Source: CAG-877 sp963660495 (GTDB lineage Bacteria; Bacillota_I; Bacilli_A; RF39; UBA660). From it: a DNA stretch of 10,434 nucleotides. The translations under genes and the position numbers were made by a program. This document shows, piece after piece, positions 1-6,504 of this stretch. The notes beneath the pieces are model-generated. The model made no database searches, had not been told where the DNA came from, and was given only the letters and a program-made list of their open reading frames with translations. The stretch is taken from positions 1 through 10,434 of the forward strand of contig CAVKYO010000024.1 in assembly GCA_963660495.1 (NCBI GenBank), in the 5' to 3' direction. Numbering within the stretch: position 1 is the stretch's first letter; every line of letters starts with the position of its first letter.

Positions 1-975
1 GGTATTGGTGGATCTTATTTAGGCAGTTTAGCAATAAATAACCTGTTTGATAGTAAATTTGATATAGTTTATTTAGGTAATAATTTATCTAGTAAATATA
101 TTTTAGATACTTTTAAATATTTAGAAGATAAAGACTTTTATGTTAACGTTATTAGTAAATCTGGTACTACTATGGAAATACAAATTACTTATTCTTTACT
201 ACTTGATTTTATGAAGAAAAAATATAGTGATGAAGAGATAGTTAAAAGGACTATTATTACTACTGATTCAGTTAAAGGTAATTTAAGAGAAGAAGTTAAG
301 AGTAAAAACTATAGATCTTTTGTTATACCTGATGATATAGGGGGGAGATATTCTTTAATTACTCCGGCTCATTTATTACCATTATCATTTAATATAGATA
401 TAGAAAAATTAATTAATGGATTTAGAGAGGGACTTAATTTAAAAGAAGAAGCTTATTTATATGCAGTTTCTAGAAGAAGTTTATTTGATACAGGAAAATA
501 TATTGAAAATTTTAGTGTTTATGAACCTAGTTTTAGTAATTTCTTAGAATGGATTAAACAATTACTTGGTGAGACTGAAGGAAAAGATAAGAAAGGGATT
601 TTTCCTGTTTCTACTATAGGTACTAGAGATTTACATTCATTGGGACAGTTTATACAAGAAGGAAATCCTATTATATTTGAAACATTTATAAAAGTTGATA
701 GACTTGGAAATATTAAATATAAAAATGTAGAATTAGATAAAATTAATAATTTAGTTTTAGACTCAGTAGTAGAAGCTCATCTTAAGAGTAAAGTATTTTC
801 TAGTATAATAGAAATTGATTCTATAAATGAAGAAACAATCGGTACATTATGTGCATTTTTTATGCTTAGTGCAGCTTATTCTGGATATTTATTTGATGTT
901 GAACCTTTTAATCAACCTGGTGTTGAAATATATAAAGAATGTGTTAAGAATAATTTGAGTGAGGCATTAAAATGA
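1..975 (+). CDS. pgi: Glucose-6-phosphate isomerase, 3' part (5' end outside window)
   Basis: This cytosolic glycolytic enzyme interconverts glucose 6-phosphate and fructose 6-phosphate. The reading frame is open from base 1, so the true start lies upstream; 324 codons are present, and full-length bacterial relatives are about 430-450 residues, so roughly the first hundred are missing. Visible family marks are the glycine-rich GIGGSYLG at the left edge, the phosphate-binding SKSGTT (154-171), the first PGI signature around GGRYSLITPAHLLP, and the second signature GYLFDVEPFNQPGVEIYK near the C-terminus. Likely catalytic residues by family comparison are Glu in QEG (658-660), His in EAH (778-780) and Lys in EIYK (934-936). 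An internal ATG at 172 is not the start, because the conserved motifs lie upstream of it in the same frame. The TGA stop overlaps the next gene's ATG, indicating translational coupling. Confidence 0.96.
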   Translation, partial: GIGGSYLGSLAINNLFDSKFDIVYLGNNLSSKYILDTFKYLEDKDFYVNVISKSGTTMEIQITYSLLLDFMKKKYSDEEIVKRTIITTDSVKGNLREEVKSKNYRSFVIPDDIGGRYSLITPAHLLPLSFNIDIEKLINGFREGLNLKEEAYLYAVSRRSLFDTGKYIENFSVYEPSFSNFLEWIKQLLGETEGKDKKGIFPVSTIGTRDLHSLGQFIQEGNPIIFETFIKVDRLGNIKYKNVELDKINNLVLDSVVEAHLKSKVFSSIIEIDSINEETIGTLCAFFMLSAAYSGYLFDVEPFNQPGVEIYKECVKNNLSEALK

Positions 976-1595
976 AAAAGAAATATTTAATTATAATTAG
1001 TATACTTTTATTTATATTTTTAGGAATGTTAGGAATAGTTTTATTTGATAAAGATTTAGTTTTTGATAGTGCAGTTTATAACTTTGTTATTAGTTTTAGA
1101 TGTGATACATTGGATAATTTTTTTAAAACAGTTACTAAATTTGGTAATACTTTGTCTATTGTTGGAGTAGTGTGTTTATTTGTACTTATTTTTAGAAATA
1201 AATATAGTTTATTATTAGTAATATCAACACTAGACTCAGTTATTCTTAATACAATAATCAAACATGTAGTTAGAAGAGATAGACCTAGTGTATTAAGATT
1301 GATTAGTCAAGGTGGATATTCATTTCCATCTGGTCATGCGATGATTTCTGTTTGTGTATATGGATTTTTATTATACTTAGCATTTAGTAAGATAAAAAAT
1401 AAATATTTAAAATATATTAGTTCTTTCCTTTTATTTATGTTAATTATTAGTATTGGACTTAGTAGAATATATGTAGGAGTACATTATGCATCAGATATAT
1501 TAGCGGGATATTCATTAGCGCTAATTGAAGTTATACTTTTAGTTCAATTAGATAAAAATATTAAAATAGAGGATGGTAAGATATGTATAAAATGA
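972..1595 (+). CDS. PAP2-family membrane phosphatase (phosphatidic acid phosphatase type 2)
   Basis: This 207-residue integral membrane protein has the three-part PAP2/haloperoxidase active site. The K-x6-RP motif runs from K97 to R104-P105, PSGH is at 119-122 with catalytic H122, and S-R-x5-H-x3-D runs from S164-R165 to H171 and D175. About five or six hydrophobic segments are visible (roughly 5-25, 58-75, 77-94, 122-140, 146-163, 175-193), as expected for a lipid-phosphate phosphatase with the active site at the outer membrane face. Family members dephosphorylate phosphatidate, phosphatidylglycerol phosphate or undecaprenyl pyrophosphate; the sequence does not say which, although lipid-carrier recycling is plausible in a Gram-positive. 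The start is the ATG that shares ATGA with the pgi stop, with GAGG a few bases upstream. The last codons overlap the HAD gene by 13 bases. Confidence 0.93.
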   Translation: MKKKYLIIISILLFIFLGMLGIVLFDKDLVFDSAVYNFVISFRCDTLDNFFKTVTKFGNTLSIVGVVCLFVLIFRNKYSLLLVISTLDSVILNTIIKHVVRRDRPSVLRLISQGGYSFPSGHAMISVCVYGFLLYLAFSKIKNKYLKYISSFLLFMLIISIGLSRIYVGVHYASDILAGYSLALIEVILLVQLDKNIKIEDGKICIK

Positions 1596-2308
1596 TAGTT
1601 ACTGGTTTTGATGGAGTATTAGTAGATGATGACTTAGCAATATCACTTTCTACGATGTTAGAAATAGATAGAATAAGGAGAAAAGGATGCTTATTTACTA
1701 TTGCGACTAGTAGATGTTTAGGAGATATTTTGTACTACAATAGAGACTTTTCATTTTTAGATTATATTGTTGCTTCTGATGGAGCAGTTGTTTATGATGT
1801 AAATAAAGAAAAAGTATTATTTAAAAAGTCTATTTCAGTTAGTAGTATTAGAAAAATATATAATACTTTTTCTGAAAAGCTTATTTATGCTTCTAGAAAA
1901 GATAGGAAATTTAAATTAGAAAATATAGAAGATATTATAGATATATATAAATTAGAAATAGTTTGTACTAATAAAGATGAGAGTTTAGATGTTATAGATA
2001 GACTTAAAAGTTTAAATTTGAAGATTAATTATTTTGAACAATATATTAATGATACTTATTATGTTGATATAGTTAGTTATGGTATTGATAAGTTTGTTGG
2101 TGTAGAGAAGATTTGTAATAAGAAAAAGGTTTCTATTGACGAGGTAGTTTCATTTGGTGACTATTATAATGATATAAATTTAGTTAAAAATACTGGTCTT
2201 GGAGTTTCGATGGATAACGCTATTAAAGAAGTAAAGAAAGTGTCTAAGAAGCATACTTTATCAAATTTAAATAAGGGAGTAGAAGAATTTATAAAAAATA
2301 ATTTCTAA
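1583..2308 (+). CDS. Cof-type HAD-superfamily protein lacking the catalytic aspartate
   Basis: The 241-residue protein has the layout and length of Cof/YidA-like sugar-phosphate phosphatases. Motif II is the TS pair at T42-S43 in FTIATSR, motif III is a lysine around K170 in GIDKFVG, and motif IV is GDYYND at 192-197. Motif I, normally DxDGT with the first Asp as phosphoryl-accepting nucleophile, reads TGFDGVL: the nucleophile position is Gly8 and the following Thr is Val12. Only the second aspartate, D10, remains. The protein is therefore probably catalytically dead or altered, although the fold and the Mg-binding end look intact. A GAGG at 1569-1572 supports the ATG at 1583, which overlaps the PAP2 gene and implies coupled translation. 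No substrate can be assigned. Confidence 0.88.
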   Translation: MYKMIVTGFDGVLVDDDLAISLSTMLEIDRIRRKGCLFTIATSRCLGDILYYNRDFSFLDYIVASDGAVVYDVNKEKVLFKKSISVSSIRKIYNTFSEKLIYASRKDRKFKLENIEDIIDIYKLEIVCTNKDESLDVIDRLKSLNLKINYFEQYINDTYYVDIVSYGIDKFVGVEKICNKKKVSIDEVVSFGDYYNDINLVKNTGLGVSMDNAIKEVKKVSKKHTLSNLNKGVEEFIKNNF

Positions 2309-2325
2309 AATTAGAGTGTTTGTAT

Positions 2326-2331
2326 TATAAT
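2326..2331 (+). promoter_or_regulatory. Possible -10 element for the rluA-GH3-asnS operon
   Basis: A perfect TATAAT sits in the 46-base gap between the HAD gene and the pseudouridine synthase, 10 bases upstream of its AAGGAG. No good -35 is seen at 16-18 bases upstream (TTCTAA at 2303-2308 is weak), and the TG of an extended -10 is not in the right place. The transcript leader would be very short. In such AT-rich DNA the match could be chance, but there is no terminator before it, so the operon could also be read from pgi. Confidence 0.4.
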
Positions 2332-2354
2332 ATGGAATTGAAGGAGAAATGGCT

Positions 2355-3200
2355 ATGAGATTAAAAGTTAAGGAGAATGGGGAATTACTTTCATATTTAT
2401 ATGATAATTTAGATATGCCTAAGAAGAAGATTAAACAGTATTTAACACATGGGTCTATTTACGTTAATAATGTTAAGACTAGACAATATAATTATCCATT
2501 GATTAATGGTATGGAAATTGTAATTGATACGGATAATAAGAATAAAAAAGTATTACCATTTGATATTGTATTTGAAGATGATAATATAATTGTTGTGAAT
2601 AAACCGGCAGGTCTTTTAACTATTGCGACTGCGAAAGAGAAGGAAAAGACGCTTTATCATATTGTGTCTGATTATTTAAAGAGTAATAATCATAGTGCTA
2701 GAGTTTTTGTAGTACATAGATTAGATAAAGATACATCTGGTATTGTTGTTTTAGCTAAGAATGAAAGTATTAAAAGACAATTACAAGATAATTGGAATGA
2801 ATATGTAACTTTAAGAGAATATGTTGCGGTTGTACATAATAAGTTAAAAAATAAGTCTGGTAGGATAGTACAGAATTTAAAAGAGACTAAGACAAATTTA
2901 GTATATGTTACGAAAAAAGATGATGGTAAAGAGGCTATTACTAATTATAGTGTTGTGAAGGAAAATGATAAGTATTCATTAGTTAGTATAAATATTGAAA
3001 CTGGTCGTAAGAATCAAATTAGAGTAGCTTTTGCGTCATTAGGTAATGCAATTCTTGGTGATACTAAGTATGGTATAAAAGATGAGTTTAATCGATTATA
3101 TTTACATGCTAATAGATTAAAGATGTATTATCCAGTTATTAAGAAAGATATTTTATTTGAAACAGCTAATCCAGTGGAGTTTAAAAAAGTTATTAAATAG
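2355..3200 (+). CDS. RluA-family 23S/tRNA pseudouridine synthase with S4 domain
   Basis: This enzyme isomerises specific uridines in structured RNA to pseudouridine. The N-terminal 60 or so residues form an S4 RNA-binding domain, recognisable by the KKKIKQYLTHGSIYVNN pattern. The catalytic domain follows, with the family hallmark HRLDKDTSG at 121-129; D124 is the expected catalytic aspartate. GRKNQIRVAFA further on matches the conserved RxHQIR-type region, although the usual His is Asn here. At 281 residues the length is normal for RluC/RluD-like proteins. I place the start at ATG 2355 rather than the in-frame ATG at 2349, because AAGGAG (2341-2346) is 8 bases from the former and only 2 from the latter. 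Which RNA site is modified cannot be told from sequence. Nine bases separate it from the GH3 gene. Confidence 0.93.
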   Translation: MRLKVKENGELLSYLYDNLDMPKKKIKQYLTHGSIYVNNVKTRQYNYPLINGMEIVIDTDNKNKKVLPFDIVFEDDNIIVVNKPAGLLTIATAKEKEKTLYHIVSDYLKSNNHSARVFVVHRLDKDTSGIVVLAKNESIKRQLQDNWNEYVTLREYVAVVHNKLKNKSGRIVQNLKETKTNLVYVTKKDDGKEAITNYSVVKENDKYSLVSINIETGRKNQIRVAFASLGNAILGDTKYGIKDEFNRLYLHANRLKMYYPVIKKDILFETANPVEFKKVIK

Positions 3201-3209
3201 GAGATAATC

Positions 3210-4370
3210 ATGAAAAAAGTATTTATTGTTGTACTTGGTGTAGTTGTGATAGGATGTTTGATAGGATTTTATTTTGATAAAGATACTTTAAGTTCTATTA
3301 AAAATAATAAAAATGTAGAAGAAAGTGATGATGTTTCTTTTCCTACTGATGAGTTATTTTCTAAGGAGTATGGTAATGCTCAAAAAAGACTTAGTAAAAT
3401 GTCATTAGAGGAAAAAGTTGGACAATTATTTTTAGTTAGATATGATAAAAATATGGCGATGTCATGGATAAATGATTATTATGTTGGAGGCTATATTTTA
3501 TTTGCGAAAGACTTTGATAATCATACTAAAGAGTCTATTAAAGAGAAACTTTCTTCATTAAAAGAAAAAAGTAAAGTACCTTTGGTATTTGCAGTTGATG
3601 AAGAGGGTGGATATGTTACTAGAGTTAGTAGATATAAAGCTTTTAGAGATAAGAAGTTTCCTTCTCCTAGGGATGTTTATGAAACAGGTGGATTAGAATT
3701 ATTAGAGAGTACTGAAAAAGAAAAAGGAGAGTTATTGTTATCTCTTGGAATTAATTTGAATTTAGCACCAGTTGCGGATGTTTCAGTTGATAGTAATGAT
3801 TTTATTAATATAAGAACATTTAATAGAGATGCTAAAGAGACTGCTAGTTTAATTGGTAATATGGTAGATTATGCTAATGAAGTTTCAATATCTTCTTCTT
3901 TAAAACATTTTCCTGGATATGGTAATAATGTTGATACACATACGGGTATTGCGATAGATGAGAGAAGTTATGAGAATTTTGTAAATAATGATTATTTACC
4001 ATTTGAAGAAGGAATAAAAAGAGGTGTTCCAAGTATATTGGTATCACATAATATAGTAAAATGTATGGATAGTGAATATCCGGCTACTTTAAGTAAGAAG
4101 ATTGTATCTGGGGAGTTAAGAAAAAAACTTAATTTTTCTGGTATAGTTATTACAGATGATTTATCAATGGGTGCTGTTTCATCTTATGTTGATGATAATA
4201 GTGCCGCTGTTCTAGCAATAAATGCTGGTAATGATTTAATTATTACTTCTGATTTTGTTGATATGTATAATTCAGTAATTGAAGCCGTTAATGCTGGTGA
4301 TATAGAAATGGAAACTATAGATACGGCGGTTAGAAGAATTTTAGCTTGGAAAAGTATTTATAATATGTAA
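3210..4370 (+). CDS. Glycoside hydrolase family 3 N-acetylglucosaminidase (NagZ-like), membrane-anchored
   Basis: This 386-residue, single-domain GH3 protein probably removes terminal N-acetylglucosamine from muropeptides during cell-wall turnover. The diagnostic NagZ loop is present: KHFPGYG at 232-238, followed by D242-T-H244, the Asp/His pair that serves as acid/base in this subgroup instead of the usual Glu. The nucleophile is one of the two aspartates in ITDDLSMG (D316/D317). The N-terminus has a short basic start and a hydrophobic stretch. VIGC at 13-16 fits a lipobox, so a lipoprotein is possible; because the hydrophobic run continues after the Cys, an uncleaved anchor is an alternative. 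Either way the enzyme should act outside the membrane, as in Bacillus NagZ. Its SD AGGAG overlaps the previous stop codon. Confidence 0.9.
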   Translation: MKKVFIVVLGVVVIGCLIGFYFDKDTLSSIKNNKNVEESDDVSFPTDELFSKEYGNAQKRLSKMSLEEKVGQLFLVRYDKNMAMSWINDYYVGGYILFAKDFDNHTKESIKEKLSSLKEKSKVPLVFAVDEEGGYVTRVSRYKAFRDKKFPSPRDVYETGGLELLESTEKEKGELLLSLGINLNLAPVADVSVDSNDFINIRTFNRDAKETASLIGNMVDYANEVSISSSLKHFPGYGNNVDTHTGIAIDERSYENFVNNDYLPFEEGIKRGVPSILVSHNIVKCMDSEYPATLSKKIVSGELRKKLNFSGIVITDDLSMGAVSSYVDDNSAAVLAINAGNDLIITSDFVDMYNSVIEAVNAGDIEMETIDTAVRRILAWKSIYNM

Positions 4371-4381
4371 GGAGGATTTAT

Positions 4382-5761
4382 ATGATAATAGATGTTAAAA
4401 AATTATATGAAAAATTAGATGATTATAAAGGAAAAGAAGTTGTACTTCAAGGATGGATTCGTAATCATCGTAAACAAAAAGAGTTTGGATTTATAGATTT
4501 TAATGATGGTACTTTTTTTAAGAGTGTACAAATAGTTTATGATGATAAGTTAGGATCATTTGATGAGATTAAATCTTTACATATCGGTTCTGCTATAGAA
4601 GTAGAAGGTATAGTAGTTGAGTCTCCAGCTAAGGGACAAGAGTTTGAAGTGCAAATGAAAAGTTATAAATTACTTGGAGATTGTCCAGAGGATTATCCTA
4701 TTCAGCCAAAGAGACATAGTAGAGAATTTTTAAGAGAACAAGCTTATCTTAGACCTAGAACAAATTTATTTAATGCTGTTTTTAGAGTTAGAAGTGTAGC
4801 GGCTTATGCAATACATAAATATTTTCAAGAAAATGGATATGTTTATTTCCACGCTCCATTAATAACAGCATCTGACTGTGAAGGTGCTGGAGAAATGTTC
4901 CAAGTTACAACACTTGATTTAGATAGAGTTGCTAAAACGGGAAAGGTTGATTATAGTAAAGATTTCTTTGGTAGACAGGCAGCCCTTACTGTTTCTGGAC
5001 AATTACAAGCTGAAACATTTGCTTTGGCTTATAAAAAAACATATACTTTTGGACCAACTTTTAGAGCAGAAAATTCTAATACTAAAACTCACGCTAATGA
5101 ATTTTGGATGATTGAACCTGAAATTGCTTTTTGTGATTTAAATGGTGATATGGATATTATGGAAGAAATGCTTAAGTATGTTGTTAAATATGTACTTGAT
5201 AATTGTAAAGAGGAAATGCAATTCTTTGATAGTTTTGTAGAAAAAGGTTTAATTGAAAAACTTACTAAGTTAATTTCTAGTGAATTTGTTAGAGTTACTC
5301 ATGAAGAAGTTATTTCTATATTGAAAAAAGCTGATGTTAAATGGGAATTTGAACCAGAGTTTGGTGAAGATATCGCTAAAGAACATGAAAAATATATTAC
5401 AGAGTATTTTGGCGGACCAGTATTTATTAAAGATTGGCCAAAGGATATAAAGGCATTTTATATGAAACAAAATCCAGATGGAAAAACTGTTGCGGCAGTT
5501 GACTTGGAAGTACCTGGTGCTGGTGAATTAATGGGTGGGTCACAAAGAGAAGAAGATTATGATAAATTAGTTAGTCGTATGGATGAGTTAAAGATGGATA
5601 AAGATTCACTTGAATGGTATTTAAATTTACGTAAATTTGGTGGATGTTATCATTCTGGATTCGGTATGGGATTTGAACGTTTATTAATATATTTAACTGG
5701 TGTTGAAAATATTCGTGATGTAATACCTTATCCTAGAACTCCAGGTAACTGTGAATTTTAA
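4382..5761 (+). CDS. asnS: Asparaginyl-tRNA synthetase
   Basis: This cytosolic class II aminoacyl-tRNA synthetase charges tRNA-Asn with asparagine. The N-terminal OB-fold anticodon-binding domain covers about residues 1-105 (QGWIRNHRKQKEFGFIDFN). The catalytic domain follows, with motif 2 FGPTFRAE at 223-230 (ATP-binding R228) and motif 3 GFGMGFER at 426-433 (R433). The C-terminal YPRTPGNCEF is characteristic of AsnRS rather than AspRS. The 459-residue length is normal, so the gene looks complete. The start is fixed by AAGGAGG six bases upstream of the ATG, and only 11 bases separate it from the GH3 gene. A perfect-looking intrinsic terminator follows at once, making this the last gene of the operon. 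No T-box leader is visible, as expected for an operon-internal gene. Confidence 0.97.
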   Translation: MIIDVKKLYEKLDDYKGKEVVLQGWIRNHRKQKEFGFIDFNDGTFFKSVQIVYDDKLGSFDEIKSLHIGSAIEVEGIVVESPAKGQEFEVQMKSYKLLGDCPEDYPIQPKRHSREFLREQAYLRPRTNLFNAVFRVRSVAAYAIHKYFQENGYVYFHAPLITASDCEGAGEMFQVTTLDLDRVAKTGKVDYSKDFFGRQAALTVSGQLQAETFALAYKKTYTFGPTFRAENSNTKTHANEFWMIEPEIAFCDLNGDMDIMEEMLKYVVKYVLDNCKEEMQFFDSFVEKGLIEKLTKLISSEFVRVTHEEVISILKKADVKWEFEPEFGEDIAKEHEKYITEYFGGPVFIKDWPKDIKAFYMKQNPDGKTVAAVDLEVPGAGELMGGSQREEDYDKLVSRMDELKMDKDSLEWYLNLRKFGGCYHSGFGMGFERLLIYLTGVENIRDVIPYPRTPGNCEF

Positions 5762-5778
5762 TATTATTAATAAATTGT

Positions 5779-5808
5779 AAAGACATTTTGATAAAAAGTG
5801 TCTTTTTT
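5779..5808 (+). terminator. Intrinsic terminator after asnS
   Basis: An 11-bp stem (AAAGACATTTT, 5779-5789, with AAAGTGTCTTT, 5795-5805; one G-T wobble) closes a 5-base GATAA loop and is followed by a T-tract. It begins 18 bases after the asnS stop and marks the boundary between the core operon and the accessory region. Confidence 0.85.
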
Positions 5809-5841
5809 GTTTATAATGAATTTGCTTTTTACATTTTTATA

Positions 5842-5882
5842 ATTGTGCTATTAACAAACAAATGTTTATATTGTAGCATAAT
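5842..5882. repeat. Imperfect inverted repeat at the left edge of the accessory region
   Basis: ATTGTGCTA (5842-5850) is mirrored by TAGCATAAT (5874-5882) with one difference. A second inner pair, AAACA/TGTTT, lies at 5856-5860 and 5863-5867. The two pairs are one base out of register, so as RNA it would form a hairpin with an internal loop. No T-tract follows, which argues against a terminator. It could be an operator, a transposon end or a chance palindrome in AT-rich DNA. Confidence 0.45.
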
Positions 5883-5934
5883 AAGACAGAAAATGACATA
5901 CTTTCAAAATTCACATATAAGTACTGGAAGGTTT

Positions 5935-5943
5935 TGATATAAT
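5935..5943 (+). promoter_or_regulatory. Extended -10 promoter for the RhuM remnant
   Basis: TGATATAAT is a perfect extended -10 (TG, one base, TATAAT), about 40 bases ahead of the RhuM ATG. No convincing -35 is present, which an extended -10 can tolerate. A strong AGGAGG (5967-5972), nine bases before the ATG, shows the expression signals survive although the gene is broken. Confidence 0.6.
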
Positions 5944-5981
5944 ATATTTATTAATGCAATTAAATCAGGAGGCAAAGAATT

Positions 5982-6469
5982 ATGAAAACATTGCAAATAA
6001 GAAATTCAACAGCAGAATTTTTGATATTTACAAAACAAAATAAAGAAAAGACAATAGAAGTTATTGTTGCTGAAGAATCAGTCTGGCTTAGTCAAAAATT
6101 GATGACCGAACTTTTTTGGAATAACAAGAAATAATATAACAATACCTCTTTTTAATATTTTTGAAAAAGAATTAAATGAGAATTCAGTATGTAAGGAATT
6201 TTTACATACTGCTGAAGATGGAAAAATTATAAAACAAAATATTATAATTTAGATGTTATTATTGCTGTTGGATTTAAAGTTAATAGTAAAAGAGCAATAG
6301 AATTTAGATTGTGGGTAATCAATATTTTAAAACAGTCCAAAATGAAATGCATTATGCAATTTATAATAAATTTTAGAAACCTTTAAATATAAGACTTTAT
6401 GTAAAAAAATATGAGTTTAGATACGAATTAGATATTAAAAAATCAAAAGATATTTATATTTCTCGGTAA
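5982..6469 (+). pseudogene. Degraded RhuM-family (virulence protein RhuM) gene
   Basis: The first frame gives a RhuM-type N-terminus containing ESVWLSQKLMTELF. At the T6 run 6112-6117 the family sequence moves to another frame (FGITRNNITIPLFNIF, then NENSVCKEFLHTAEDGK). At the A-run 6231-6234 it returns to the original frame (YYNLDVIIAVGFKVNSK, then EFRLWVINILK). Around 6332 it jumps to a third frame reading TVQNEMHYAIYNKF, which resembles a segment normally some hundred or more residues further on, so an internal deletion is inferred. A TAG at 6374-6376 and an unrecognised tail to the TAA at 6467-6469 follow. RhuM relatives are about 330 residues and often travel on phages and mobile elements; their biochemical role is poorly defined. 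The promoter and SD remain intact, but no full product is possible. Confidence 0.82.
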
Positions 6470-6504
6470 AAAATAAAATTGAAAATACACGTTTGGAGGT
6501 AAAA

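Noticed and set aside
172..174. ATG at 172 as the pgi start
   Set aside because: Conserved PGI motifs (GIGGS, SKSGTT) lie upstream in the same open frame, so the gene is cut by the window edge.
1076..1261. Minus-strand ORF of 61 codons
   Set aside because: It lies wholly inside the PAP2 gene in an antisense frame, has no family motif and no convincing RBS.
4929..5111. Plus-strand ORF of 60 codons within asnS
   Set aside because: It is out of frame inside a strongly conserved synthetase gene; its composition is that of a shadow frame.
5270..5470. Minus-strand ORF of 66 codons within asnS
   Set aside because: It is antisense to conserved asnS coding sequence, rich in Phe/Asn/Lys from reversed AT-rich codons, with no motif.
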